In this document: positions 1 to 9,460 of the stretch, one piece after another
Layout: each line of letters starts with the position of its first letter
Numbering within the stretch: the first letter of the stretch is position 1
NCBI RefSeq assembly: GCF_002291445.1
Contig: NZ_CP014137.1
Span: 1,240,001 to 1,304,000 of the forward strand
DNA: 64,000 nt
Origin: Brenneria goodwinii
Lineage (GTDB): Bacteria; Pseudomonadota; Gammaproteobacteria; Enterobacterales; Enterobacteriaceae
Direction of reading: 5' to 3'
The notes under the pieces: generated by a model
Told to the model about the DNA's origin: nothing
Databases searched by the model: none
What the model saw: the letters and a program-made list of their open reading frames with translations, nothing else
Position numbers and translations under genes: made by a program

Positions 1-366
1 GTAGCCGGAGAAGTAGCCGGGATAGTTACCCAGGCTGCCTTCGAATATGGCGTCGGATTTGTCTTTAGTCCAGATTTTGGACGCCTCGAAAGTCACCGCG
101 CCTTTTTCGGTATGGGTCGGGACATTTGATGTATTCAGCGGATGGGTGGAAGCAAATAGTTTGACGTCAAAATCATCATAGACTTCATGACCTAATGCTC
201 CGTGGCGATAATAGCTGGCCGCATGCCAGGTATTAATGCCCGCGCCGTCCGTGATAAGTAAAATGACATTTTTCGCTTTGGCTGGCGCGACGTCCTGCGC
301 AATGGCTTGAGTGACCAGAGATGTACTGAACACCAGCGTCAGCAGGGCAGTGGAACACATACGCAT
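1..366 (-). CDS. alkaline phosphatase family protein, 5' part (cut by window start)
   Basis: The first 122 codons of an exported alkaline-phosphatase-superfamily enzyme; the rest lies beyond base 1. The start is ATG at 366 with an AAGGA ribosome site about 8 bases upstream. Residues 1-24 form a signal peptide (hydrophobic core LLTLVFSTSLV, then AIAQ). It is followed by KNVILLITDGAGINTW, where an Asp in the LxxxDG position matches the first metal-binding motif of the superfamily. The active-site Ser/Thr and the His/Asp metal ligands of the C-terminal half cannot be seen. The role inferred is periplasmic hydrolysis of phosphomonoesters to supply phosphate. Tandem Pho-box half-sites upstream support phosphate-starvation control. 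The sequence is unlike E. coli PhoA in detail, so no symbol is given. Confidence 0.85.
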   Translation of the reverse strand, partial: MRMCSTALLTLVFSTSLVTQAIAQDVAPAKAKNVILLITDGAGINTWHAASYYRHGALGHEVYDDFDVKLFASTHPLNTSNVPTHTEKGAVTFEASKIWTKDKSDAIFEGSLGNYPGYFSGY

Positions 367-431
367 GGGATAATCCTTGTAGTAATAAATTGTTGCATTT
401 AGATAAATCTTGGTCACCTTATCCTGCTTGG

Positions 432-471
432 ATGACTTTTTTTTGACGGAAATAAGACAAAAAGATGACAG
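432..471 (-). promoter_or_regulatory. tandem Pho box upstream of the alkaline phosphatase
   Basis: Read on the minus strand there are four heptamers, each starting 11 bases after the last: CTGTCAT (465-471), TTGTCTT (454-460), CCGTCAA (443-449) and AAGTCAT (432-438). The PhoB consensus is paired CTGTCAT-type heptamers with 11-base periodicity. The first two form the best box; the second pair is weaker. They lie about 65-105 bases upstream of the phosphatase start codon, a suitable place for an activator. Confidence 0.7.
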
Positions 472-545
472 AGAGGCGGGTCGGATAGATCCATTGGGGC
501 TCAGCTCCGCCCACATAGGGAGGCGCTGATAGTGTTTTTAAGGAG

Positions 546-692
546 TTATGCCGCCAGCGTATACCGGGCCATATTGGTTAACAGCGATTGGATAAACTCA
601 ATACGTTACGGCCGGGCGCTTAGATCTTTGATGAATTTCAGGCGTGAAGGCTCATATAAGTGGTAAGTGCCGGAATTTTGCTGCAGCCGCCC
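546..692 (-). pseudogene. decayed duplicate of the 3' end of mfd
   Basis: From 546 (a TAA stop read on minus) to about 686, the sequence aligns without gaps to the last 47 codons of the intact mfd gene at 2679-2819, with about 16 mismatches in 141 bases (about 89% identity). The similarity then fades over a few more bases. One difference turns a CAA codon (Gln, 21st codon from the end) into TAA, so the copy is broken as well as truncated. It lies immediately downstream of the trehalase gene. The two mfd tails therefore flank that gene as direct repeats. Confidence 0.9.
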
Positions 693-718
693 GAATGCTC
701 AGGCGGCCGGCGATGGGG

Positions 719-2419
719 TTACCGAGCGGCAGCGGGTTCGGCATCGCGCTGACAGGCCGGCACCGCGGTGCAGTAGCGCGCCATGAGCTTCAGCGTGACC
801 CCGTTGGTCCAGCCGAAGCCGTCTTGCAGCGCATATTCGCCGCCGCCACCGCCGCTGCCGAACCCTGTGCCTTCCACCACATATTTCTCCACCAGCTTAT
901 GTTTGGCGTCGTACAGCTTTTGCACATTGTCCAGGAAGCGGGTGCCGATGGCCTGCGCCAGCGCCTCCTGACCGTAGCGATTGAAGCCCTCGACCGCGAC
1001 CCATTGCAGCGGCGCCCAACCGTTCGGCGCATCCCACTGCTGGCCGGTATTGAGGGTGGTGGTGGTTAACCCGCCTTCTTTCAGCAACTGCCTGCGCACC
1101 GCTTCGCCGCTGGCTGCCGCCCGATCGCGCGGCGCGATGCCGACATACAGCGGGAATACCGCCGCCGCGGTGATCGGCTGCGTTATCGCCTTCCGACGCC
1201 AGTCATAGTCGCTATAGTAGCCGTCTTGTTGATTCCACAGATAGCGGTTGACGGCCTGCTTGCGCTCATCGGCGACGCGCAGGAAGTACGCCGCTTCCGT
1301 TTGATTGCCGGCGGCTTTGGCGCCGCGTGCCAGCGTCAGCTCCAGATGAAACAGCAACGAATTCAGGTCTACCGGAATAATGTCGGTGGTGTGGATGGTG
1401 GACAGATCGTGGGGATCGCGCAGCCAGCGCGAACTGAAGTCCCAGCCGGAGGCGGCGCCGGCGCGCAAATCGCGGTATACCTCGGCGGTAGGGCGACCGC
1501 TCGCCTGAGCGGCGGTCGTTATATCTTCCAGATAGGATTCGGTCCGCGGCGTATTGCGTTCATCCCAGTAGCGGTTCAGCACGCTGCCGTCGTCAAGACG
1601 CAACACGCGATCGCTGGCTTGCCCAGTCGGCAGCCCAACGCTGCCGCGCATCCAGTAGTGGTACTCTTTTTTCAACTGCGGCAGATAGCGCGCATAGGTC
1701 TTCTCTCCTTGATGCTGAGCCAGCAGTTCCACCATAAACGAGAAGAAGGGCGGCTGTGAACGGCTGAGATAGTAGGTGCGGTTGCCGTTGGGAATATGGC
1801 CGTAACGGTCAATTTCGTAAGCGAAGTTATCGGTCATATTCTGCACCAGTTCCCAGTTGTCGCTTTCCGCCAGACCCAGCATGGTGAAATAGCTATCCCA
1901 ATAGTAAATTTCGCGAAAACGTCCGCCGGGCACCACGTAGCTATGGGGCAGCGGCAGCAGCGAGTCGTACGCTTTCACCTGCCGGGTGGTGCGCGTCAGC
2001 ACTCGCCACAGGCCGTCAATATGCTGGCGCAACGTCTGTCCCGCCGGGGGAATGTAGGCTTCGCCTTCTTGCGGCAGGGTAAAATGGCGCTCGACAAAAC
2101 GCTGTAAATCGAAGCCGGGCGACGATTTCTGCCGCGTATAGGCGGCGAGGATGACGGCCGGATCCTGGTTCGGCACGGCGTCGGCAAAGGTTTTCTGATC
2201 GGGGAACAGTTTGGCCCGTTGCACGTCGTTGAACAGCGGCCCCAGCAACACATCGGGCGGCTGGGCGGCCGCGATAGCTGAAGCGGGTTGGGCGATGGCC
2301 GGCGGTTGCTCGGGCGATGGCGTAGCGGCGGCGAGCGTGGGAAAGGGAATGCCGAGGCTGAGCGCCAGAGCAAGGGGCTGCAGGGACGTTTTTATTCCAT
2401 GCAGGGAAGCGGAAAACAT
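719..2419 (-). CDS. treA: periplasmic trehalase
   Basis: Hydrolyses trehalose to two glucose molecules in the periplasm (glycoside hydrolase family 37). The protein is 566 aa, against about 565 for E. coli TreA. The start is ATG at 2419 with AAGGAG eight bases upstream; a longer frame to 2482 has no ribosome site and would precede the signal peptide. The signal peptide is about residues 1-32 (LALALSLGIPFPTLAAA), followed by a Pro/Ala-rich linker. Both trehalase signatures are present: PGGRFREIYYWDSY at about residue 164 and QWDAPNGWAPLQW at about 461. A glycine run (GSGGGGGEY) near the C-terminus matches the conserved Gly-rich segment. The gene sits between the intact mfd and a decayed copy of the mfd tail, so it probably arrived or was duplicated by recombination there. 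Confidence 0.95.
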   Translation of the reverse strand: MFSASLHGIKTSLQPLALALSLGIPFPTLAAATPSPEQPPAIAQPASAIAAAQPPDVLLGPLFNDVQRAKLFPDQKTFADAVPNQDPAVILAAYTRQKSSPGFDLQRFVERHFTLPQEGEAYIPPAGQTLRQHIDGLWRVLTRTTRQVKAYDSLLPLPHSYVVPGGRFREIYYWDSYFTMLGLAESDNWELVQNMTDNFAYEIDRYGHIPNGNRTYYLSRSQPPFFSFMVELLAQHQGEKTYARYLPQLKKEYHYWMRGSVGLPTGQASDRVLRLDDGSVLNRYWDERNTPRTESYLEDITTAAQASGRPTAEVYRDLRAGAASGWDFSSRWLRDPHDLSTIHTTDIIPVDLNSLLFHLELTLARGAKAAGNQTEAAYFLRVADERKQAVNRYLWNQQDGYYSDYDWRRKAITQPITAAAVFPLYVGIAPRDRAAASGEAVRRQLLKEGGLTTTTLNTGQQWDAPNGWAPLQWVAVEGFNRYGQEALAQAIGTRFLDNVQKLYDAKHKLVEKYVVEGTGFGSGGGGGEYALQDGFGWTNGVTLKLMARYCTAVPACQRDAEPAAAR

Positions 2420-2678
2420 GCGCAAATCTCCTTGTGTAAGGCGGTAAAGCCCGAGCGTTGCCGGAAAGACGGAACAATGCATTCGGCGACCCGGACTGAC
2501 CGCGCAATGGAAATGGCTGAATGAATAAGCGTAGTCCGTCAGCGACGGCGTTTGCCGCTGAGGGGGGTAAAAGTGAGGTGCAGTTCAAATTTTTCGCGGA
2601 TAGATGACGCTGGAGCAGGGCGGTGGGTTTTTGGCATTGGACGGCGGCGCCCAATGCCAAAGGCGGAGATGCGGGGAT

Positions 2679-5600
2679 TTACGCCGCCAGCGTATGCTGG
2701 GCCATACTGATTAACAGCGATTGGATAAACTCAATACGTTGCGGCCGGGCGCTTAAATCTTTGATGAATTTCAGGCGTGAAGGCCCATCCAGGCGGTAGG
2801 TGCCGGGACTTTGCTGAAGCAGCCCGATCAGATGCGTCGGATCAACGCGGTTCTGTTCGCTGAACTCGATAAAGCCGCCTTTTTCATTGCCTTCGATCCG
2901 TTTGATTCCCAGCGATTGCGCCTGCTGGCGGAGCGCCGCCACCTGCAACAGATGCCGCGCGGCGTCCGGCAATAGGCCGAAACGATCGATCAGTTCGACC
3001 TTGAGTTCATCCAGTTCGCCCGGCTGCTTGGCGCTGGCGATGCGTTTATAGAAAGACAGCCGCGTGTTCACGTCGGGAATAAAGTCTTCCGGCAGCAGCG
3101 CGGGTAGCCGCAGTTCAACGTCGGTCTGACTGCTGATCAGATCTTCCAACGACGGTTCGCGGCCGGCTTTCAACGCATCAACGGCGCTCTCCAGTAACTC
3201 CATGTACAGCGAGAAACCGACGTTGGCCATCTGTCCGCTTTGGTCTTCGCCCAGCAGTTCGCCGGCGCCGCGGATTTCCAGATCATGAGTGGCGAGCGCA
3301 AAGCCGGCGCCTAAATCCTCCAGCGAGGCGATGGCTTCCAGACGCTTATGCGCGTCGCTGCTCATCGCTTTGGGATTCGGCGTCAGCAGATAGGCATAGG
3401 CCTGATGATGCGAGCGCCCAACGCGGCCGCGCAACTGGTGCAACTGCGCCAGACCGAAGTGATCGGCCCGTTCAATGATGATGGTATTGGCGCTGGGAAT
3501 ATCGATCCCGGTTTCGATGATGGTGGTGCAGACCAGCACGTTGAAACGCTGATGATGGAAATCATTCATCACCCGCTCCAGCTCGCGCTCGCGCATCTGC
3601 CCGTGGCCGATGGTAATCCGCGCTTCCGGCACCAGTTCGGACAGCTTCTGGGTGGCCTTCTCAATGTTTTCCACATCATTGTAGAGATAGTAAACCTGAC
3701 CGCCGCGCAGAATTTCACGCAGAATGGCTTCGCGCACCACCAGCGCGTCGTATTCCCGCACGAAGGTTTTCACCGCCAGACGACGGGCGGGCGGGGTGGC
3801 GATAATCGAGAGGTCGCGCATGCCGCTCATCGCCATATTTAAGGTACGCGGGATCGGCGTCGCGGTCAGCGTGAGGATATCCACGTTGGCGCGCATCGCT
3901 TTAATCCGCTCTTTATGGCGCACGCCGAAACGGTGCTCTTCATCCACAATTAGCAGTCCCAAATCGTGCCAGTGCACATCACTCTGCAACAGTTTATGCG
4001 TGCCGATGAGGATATCGACTTTGCCTTCCCGCGTTTCATCCAAAATCTGCGTTTGTTCGCGTGCGCTGCGAAATCGGGAGATCATCTCAATTTTTATCGG
4101 CCAGTTGGCAAAACGATCGCGGAAATTGTCGTAATGCTGTTGGGCCAGCAGGGTGGTCGGAACCAGTACCGCCACCTGTTTATGATTTTCCACCGCCAGG
4201 AAGGCGGCACGCATGGCGACTTCGGTTTTACCGAAGCCGACGTCGCCGCACACCAACCGATCCATCGCCAGCGGCTGACACATATCGCTCAGCACGGCGT
4301 TAATCGCCTGAGCCTGATCGGGCGTGGTTTCAAAAGGGAACGCGGCGCAGAAATGCTGATATGGTTCTTTATCATGCTTGAAGGCAAAACCGCTTTTCAC
4401 CGCACGCTGGGCATAGACGTCCAGCAGCTCCGCCGCCACATCGCGCACTTTCTCGGCGGCCTTCTGCCGGGCGCGCGACCACGCATCGCCGCCCAGTTTG
4501 TGCAGTGGCGCGCTTTCGTCGGCGCCGCCGGCGTAACGGCTGATCAGATGCAGAGATGAAACCGGTACGTAAAGTTTATCTTCCCCGGCATAGGTCAGGA
4601 TCAGGTATTCGGCCTTGATGCCGCCCGCTTCCAACGTGGTTAAGCCGGCATAGCGGCCGACGCCGTGCTCCAGATGCACCACCGGCTGACCGGGACGAAG
4701 CTCCGCCAAATTACGGATCAACGTCTCGGTATTGATGGCGCGCCGGTTATCCTGCCGCCGCCGGTTGACGCGCTCGCCCAATAGATCGCTTTCGCAAATC
4801 AGGGCTCGCTGGCTGAGCGTATCGATAAAACCATGCTCGCTGGCGCCAATCATCAGATAAGCGCCGCGTTTTTGCGCCTGTTCCAGGCGATCTATCGGCG
4901 CAGGTTTCAGTTTGATACGAGCCAGCAACTCTTGCAGCGTTTCGCGCCGGCCTTCGCTCTCGACGGAAAAAATGACCTGACCGTCAAACTGTTCGATAAA
5001 GCGGCGCAGGGGATCCAGCGGCGCTTTCTGCTGGTGCTGGATGGCCAGGTCGGGCAGCGGCTGGTAACCCAGATTTTCATTAGCGGCTTTTTTCGGCAGC
5101 GTGTCGGTTCGCAGCTGAATGCGCGGCCACTTTTTCAATTCGGCGAACAGGCTGTCGATGCGTAGCCATAATGACTCAGGCGGCAACAGCGGACGCATCG
5201 GGTCGACCCGGCGGCTCTCGAAGCGTTGCTGGGTATCCTGCCAGAAACGATCCGCCCCTTGTTCGATATCTCCGGTATTGACAATCAGCGTGTGGTCCGG
5301 GAAGTAGCTGAACAGCGACGGCAGCGGTTGATTAAAAAACAGCGGTTGCCAGTATTCGATGCCCGCGGGCCAGGTGCCTTTACTCACTTGCTGATAAAGA
5401 TGTTCGGCATCGCGGCGGACTTCAAACTGTTCGCGCCACTGGCTGCGGAACAGCTCGATGGCGTTTTTATCCGTTGGGAACTCATGGGCGGGCAGCAGAT
5501 TGATGAGCGGAACTTCATTTAATGTCCGCTGCGTGTCCACATCAAACAGCCGCAGACTGTCGATTTCGTCGTCAAAAAAATCGATTCGATAAGGTTCATC

Positions 5601-6128
5601 GCTCCCCATCGGGAAAAGATCCAGTAGCGCGCCGCGGGTGGCAAATTCCCCGTGCTCCATCACCTGATCGACGCTGCGATAGCCGGCCTGCTCCAACTGC
5701 GAACGCAGTTTATCGCGCGACAACCGCTGACCTTTTTTCAGCATCAGGGCATGTCCGTGCAAAAAATTATGCGGACAGACCCGCTGCATCAGGGTATTGA
5801 CCGGCAGGATCAGTACCCCGCGTTCCATTAGCGGTAACTGATACAGTGTGGCAAGCCGGTTGGAAATAATTTCCTGATGAGGAGAAAAACTGTCGTAAGG
5901 CAATGTTTCCCAGTCCGGTAAGGTCGTGACGGGTTGGTCGGTAAATTGCTGAATTTCATCGTGCAGACGTAAAGCGTTCTGCATATCGGGGGCGATGAGA
6001 ATGACCAGCCCGGCGTGGCGATCGATAATTTCTGCGCATTCCACCGCGCAGGCGGCGCCGGTCAGTTGTCCCAGCAGGCGTTGCTCGCCCGATTTAAGCG
6101 GCAACGTATAACGATATTTTTCAGGCAT
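2679..6128 (-). CDS. mfd: transcription-repair coupling factor Mfd
   Basis: A DNA translocase that removes RNA polymerase stalled at lesions and recruits UvrA. The length of 1149 aa is within one residue of E. coli Mfd. The order is the UvrB-like N-terminal module (about 1-340), the RNA-polymerase-interacting domain (about 480-550, HLEHGVGRYAGL), then the superfamily 2 helicase core with Walker A GDVGFGKTE near residue 630, the Walker B/DEEH-type box VDEEHRFG and motif III TLTATPIPRTL. The C-terminal TRCF domain ends in HTLAA. The gene is divergent from lolC across 137 bases. Its last 47 codons are duplicated in decayed form at 546-692. Confidence 0.98.
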   Translation of the reverse strand: MPEKYRYTLPLKSGEQRLLGQLTGAACAVECAEIIDRHAGLVILIAPDMQNALRLHDEIQQFTDQPVTTLPDWETLPYDSFSPHQEIISNRLATLYQLPLMERGVLILPVNTLMQRVCPHNFLHGHALMLKKGQRLSRDKLRSQLEQAGYRSVDQVMEHGEFATRGALLDLFPMGSDEPYRIDFFDDEIDSLRLFDVDTQRTLNEVPLINLLPAHEFPTDKNAIELFRSQWREQFEVRRDAEHLYQQVSKGTWPAGIEYWQPLFFNQPLPSLFSYFPDHTLIVNTGDIEQGADRFWQDTQQRFESRRVDPMRPLLPPESLWLRIDSLFAELKKWPRIQLRTDTLPKKAANENLGYQPLPDLAIQHQQKAPLDPLRRFIEQFDGQVIFSVESEGRRETLQELLARIKLKPAPIDRLEQAQKRGAYLMIGASEHGFIDTLSQRALICESDLLGERVNRRRQDNRRAINTETLIRNLAELRPGQPVVHLEHGVGRYAGLTTLEAGGIKAEYLILTYAGEDKLYVPVSSLHLISRYAGGADESAPLHKLGGDAWSRARQKAAEKVRDVAAELLDVYAQRAVKSGFAFKHDKEPYQHFCAAFPFETTPDQAQAINAVLSDMCQPLAMDRLVCGDVGFGKTEVAMRAAFLAVENHKQVAVLVPTTLLAQQHYDNFRDRFANWPIKIEMISRFRSAREQTQILDETREGKVDILIGTHKLLQSDVHWHDLGLLIVDEEHRFGVRHKERIKAMRANVDILTLTATPIPRTLNMAMSGMRDLSIIATPPARRLAVKTFVREYDALVVREAILREILRGGQVYYLYNDVENIEKATQKLSELVPEARITIGHGQMRERELERVMNDFHHQRFNVLVCTTIIETGIDIPSANTIIIERADHFGLAQLHQLRGRVGRSHHQAYAYLLTPNPKAMSSDAHKRLEAIASLEDLGAGFALATHDLEIRGAGELLGEDQSGQMANVGFSLYMELLESAVDALKAGREPSLEDLISSQTDVELRLPALLPEDFIPDVNTRLSFYKRIASAKQPGELDELKVELIDRFGLLPDAARHLLQVAALRQQAQSLGIKRIEGNEKGGFIEFSEQNRVDPTHLIGLLQQSPGTYRLDGPSRLKFIKDLSARPQRIEFIQSLLISMAQHTLAA

Positions 6129-6265
6129 AATCTGATTATCAGGTCTCGACCCCGGTATCCGCTAAGAAAAAGCCGGAGAGTGAGGGTGTTAGGGTTCCAT
6201 AAAGCGGTACTACCCTTTATTATCCTTGAACACTTTGCTTTGGCAACCTCATCCAGACGGATTTC

Positions 6266-7468
6266 ATGTATCAACCTGTCGCATTATTCATCGGTTTGCG
6301 TTATATGCGTGGCCGAGCATCAGACCGCTTCGGGCGGTTTGTCTCGTGGTTATCCGCTATTGGCATCACGCTTGGCGTGATGGCGCTGGTAACCGTACTG
6401 TCGGTTATGAATGGTTTTGAGCGTGAATTGGAGGACAACATCCTGGGGCTGATGCCGCAGGCGTTGATCACCACGGCGCAAGGATCGCTCGATCCACGGA
6501 CTCATCCCGCATCGTCGCTGGATTCATTGCAGGGCGTTAATCGCACGGCGCCGTTAACCACCGGCGAAGTGGTGCTGCAAAGCGCCCGTAGCGTCGCCGT
6601 GGGCGTTATGCTGGGCATCAACCCGGATGACGAGGAACCCCTGGCGCGCTATCTGGTGAACGTGACGCAACAGCAACTCCAGCCGGGGCAATATCGGGCC
6701 ATTCTTGGTGAACAACTGGCTTCACAACTGGGCGTCAAGGCCGGGGATCAGTTGCGCCTGATGGTGCCCAGCGCCAGCCAGCTCACGCCGATGGGACGTA
6801 TCCCCAGCCAGCGTATCTTTACCGTTGCCGGGACGTTTTCCGCCAACAGCGAGGTGGATGGCTACCAGTTGTTGGTCAATCAGCAGGATGCCTCGCGGCT
6901 GATGCGCTACTCGATCGGTAATATTACCGGCTGGCGTTTGTGGCTCGATCAACCGTTGACGGTGGATACGCTGAGCAGCCAGACACTGCCGGAAGGGCTG
7001 GTCTGGAAAGATTGGCGTGAGCGCAAAGGCGAATTATTCCAGGCCGTGCGGATGGAAAAAAATATGATGGGTCTGTTGCTGAGCCTGATCGTGGCGGTTG
7101 CGGCCTTCAATATTATTACGTCACTGGGTTTGCTGGTGATGGAAAAACAGGGCGAGGTCGCCATTCTACAAACGCAGGGGCTGACCAAACGTCAGATTAT
7201 GACGGTGTTTATGGTGCAGGGCGGGAGCGCCGGGATTATCGGCGCATTATTAGGCGCGCTTCTGGGGACGCTGTTGGCCAGCCAGCTAAATACGCTGATG
7301 CCGATGTTGGGACTATTGCTTGACGGCGCCGCGTTGCCGGTGGCGATAGAGCCGCTGCAGGTCATTACCATCGCGGTCGTCGCGATGGTGATCGCCCTCT
7401 TGTCCACGCTGTATCCGTCATGGCGCGCCGCCGCCGTTCAACCTGCCGAGGCTTTACGTTATGAGTGA
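6266..7468 (+). CDS. lolC: lipoprotein-releasing ABC transporter permease LolC
   Basis: Inner-membrane subunit of LolCDE, which extracts outer-membrane lipoproteins and passes them to LolA. It has 400 aa, the usual length. There is an N-terminal membrane segment (about 25-50, GITLGVMALVTVLSVMNGF), a large periplasmic MacB-like domain (about 50-260) and a C-terminal FtsX domain with three membrane segments (about 270-390). The stop overlaps the lolD start by eight bases, so the subunits are translationally coupled. It is the first gene of lolCDE-nagK-cobB. Confidence 0.97.
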   Translation: MYQPVALFIGLRYMRGRASDRFGRFVSWLSAIGITLGVMALVTVLSVMNGFERELEDNILGLMPQALITTAQGSLDPRTHPASSLDSLQGVNRTAPLTTGEVVLQSARSVAVGVMLGINPDDEEPLARYLVNVTQQQLQPGQYRAILGEQLASQLGVKAGDQLRLMVPSASQLTPMGRIPSQRIFTVAGTFSANSEVDGYQLLVNQQDASRLMRYSIGNITGWRLWLDQPLTVDTLSSQTLPEGLVWKDWRERKGELFQAVRMEKNMMGLLLSLIVAVAAFNIITSLGLLVMEKQGEVAILQTQGLTKRQIMTVFMVQGGSAGIIGALLGALLGTLLASQLNTLMPMLGLLLDGAALPVAIEPLQVITIAVVAMVIALLSTLYPSWRAAAVQPAEALRYE

Positions 7469-8168
7469 TTTACTGTTGTTGCAGTGCAATAACCTGTGCA
7501 AGCGCTATCAGGAAGGAAAATTATCAACGGACGTTCTACGCGACGTCTCGTTTGAGATGCGCTACGGGGAAATGATGGCGATCGTCGGGAGTTCGGGTTC
7601 GGGTAAGAGTACCTTATTGCATTTATTAGGCGGTCTGGACTCGCCAACCTCCGGCGAGGTGATCTTCAAAGGCCAGCAGATGAGCCGGCTTTCGGCGGCG
7701 GATAAGTCCGCGTTGCGTAACCGCGAACTGGGTTTTATTTACCAATTTCACCATCTATTGCCGGATTTCACCGCATTGGAAAATGTGGCCATGCCGTTAC
7801 TGATCGGTCGTGTTCCGGCTGCGCAAGCGCAGGACAAGGCGCGAGAAATGCTGGCGGCGGTCGGGTTGGAGGCGCGCAGCCATCACCGCTCGTCGGAGCT
7901 TTCCGGCGGCGAGCGCCAGCGTGTCGCCATCGCCAGAGCGCTGGTGAACAGCCCGTCGCTGGTGTTGGCGGACGAACCGACCGGGAATCTGGATCAGCGC
8001 ACCGCGGATACGATTTTTGAACTGCTGGGCGAGCTGAATGTTCGCCAGGGTACGGCATTTCTGGTGGTTACCCATGATTTGCAACTGGCCGGACGCCTGA
8101 GCCGTCAGTTGGAAATGCGTGATGGTCAGTTGCAGCAGGAACTGACGCTAATGGGAGTGCCGCAATGA
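7461..8168 (+). CDS. lolD: lipoprotein-releasing ABC transporter ATPase LolD
   Basis: Cytoplasmic ATPase that powers LolCDE. The protein is 235 aa. It shows Walker A GSSGSGKST at residues 43-51, the ABC signature LSGGERQR near 147, Walker B VLADEPTGNLD and the switch histidine in VVTHD. This is the MacB/LolD/FtsE type of ATPase with the short Q-loop segment YQFHHLLPDFTALEN. It overlaps lolC by eight bases and lolE by four. Confidence 0.98.
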   Translation: MSDLLLLQCNNLCKRYQEGKLSTDVLRDVSFEMRYGEMMAIVGSSGSGKSTLLHLLGGLDSPTSGEVIFKGQQMSRLSAADKSALRNRELGFIYQFHHLLPDFTALENVAMPLLIGRVPAAQAQDKAREMLAAVGLEARSHHRSSELSGGERQRVAIARALVNSPSLVLADEPTGNLDQRTADTIFELLGELNVRQGTAFLVVTHDLQLAGRLSRQLEMRDGQLQQELTLMGVPQ

Positions 8169-9412
8169 GATTTCCTCCGCTCTCCCTGCTGATTGGGCTG
8201 CGCTTTAGTCGCGGCCGTCGGCGCGGCGGCATGGTATCACTGATTTCGATTATCTCGACGGTGGGGATTGCTTTGGGCGTTGCGGTGCTGATCGTCGGCC
8301 TAAGCGCGATGAACGGTTTCGAGCGCGAATTGAACAATCGTATCCTGGCGGTGGTTCCTCACGGCGAAATTGAGCCGGTTAATCAGCCGTTTGATGGCTG
8401 GCGGTCGATTTTGCCAAAAATCGAGAAGGTGCCGGGCGTTGCGGCGGCGGCCCCTTATATCAACTTTACCGGGCTGCTGGAAAACGGCGCCAATCTGCGA
8501 GCCATTCAGGTAAAAGGGGTCGATCCGCAGCAGGAGAGCCGACTCAGCGCGCTGCCGCGTTTTGTGATGAATGACGCCTGGAGAAATTTTCGCGCCGGCG
8601 AGCAGCAGGTCATTATCGGCCAAGGGGTGGCAAAGGCGCTGAACGTGAATGAAGGGGATTGGGTGACGGTGATGATCCCCAATAACGATCCGCAGATGAA
8701 ACTGATGCAGCCGAAGCGTATTCGTCTGCATATCGGCGGTATTTTGCAACTCAGCGGTCAACTCGATCACAGTCTGGCGCTGGTGCCGCTGGCCGATGCG
8801 CAACAGTATCTGGATATGGGCGACAGCGTAACGGGGATAGCGATCAAAGCCGCCGATGTATTTAGCGCCAATAAACTGGTGCGCGATGCGGGTGAGGTGA
8901 CCAACGCTTACGTTTATATTCGCAGTTGGATCGGCACCTATGGTTACATGTATCGTGATATCCAGATGGTGCGCACTATTATGTATCTGGCGATGATCCT
9001 GGTGATTGGCGTCGCCTGCTTTAATATTGTCTCTACGTTGGTGATGGCGGTAAAAGATAAAAGCGGCGATATCGCGGTATTGCGGACGCTGGGCGCCAGC
9101 GACGGGCTGATCCGCGCTATCTTTGTCTGGTATGGTCTGCTTGCCGGGCTATTAGGCAGCGTGTTCGGCGTGATCGTGGGGGTGATCGCCACATTACAGT
9201 TGACCAATATTATCCGCGGCATTGAATCGATAACCGGTCATCGCTTTTTATCCGGCGATATCTATTTTATTGATTTTCTGCCATCGGAGTTGCATGTGAT
9301 TGATGTCATCAGCGTATTGGTGACGGCGCTGTTGCTGAGTTTGATCGCCAGCTGGTATCCGGCACGCCGCGCCAGCCGGATTGACCCTGCGCGCGTGTTA
9401 AGCGGGCAGTAA
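8165..9412 (+). CDS. lolE: lipoprotein-releasing ABC transporter permease LolE
   Basis: Second permease of LolCDE, 415 aa, homologous to LolC. There is an N-terminal membrane helix at about residues 20-50 (SIISTVGIALGVAVLIVGL), a periplasmic MacB-like domain, and three C-terminal helices of the FtsX domain (about 275-410). In the known complex LolE receives the lipoprotein while LolC docks LolA. The start overlaps the lolD stop (ATGA). Confidence 0.97.
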   Translation: MRFPPLSLLIGLRFSRGRRRGGMVSLISIISTVGIALGVAVLIVGLSAMNGFERELNNRILAVVPHGEIEPVNQPFDGWRSILPKIEKVPGVAAAAPYINFTGLLENGANLRAIQVKGVDPQQESRLSALPRFVMNDAWRNFRAGEQQVIIGQGVAKALNVNEGDWVTVMIPNNDPQMKLMQPKRIRLHIGGILQLSGQLDHSLALVPLADAQQYLDMGDSVTGIAIKAADVFSANKLVRDAGEVTNAYVYIRSWIGTYGYMYRDIQMVRTIMYLAMILVIGVACFNIVSTLVMAVKDKSGDIAVLRTLGASDGLIRAIFVWYGLLAGLLGSVFGVIVGVIATLQLTNIIRGIESITGHRFLSGDIYFIDFLPSELHVIDVISVLVTALLLSLIASWYPARRASRIDPARVLSGQ

Positions 9413-9460
9413 CCTTTTACCCACGGCCATGTGGGCAAAACATTCACTAAGGGGCGGGTC

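Noticed and set aside
9420..9435. CCCAC-N6-GTGGG hairpin between lolE and nagK as a terminator
   Set aside because: Five base pairs only and no T run; it lies at the nagK ribosome site region.
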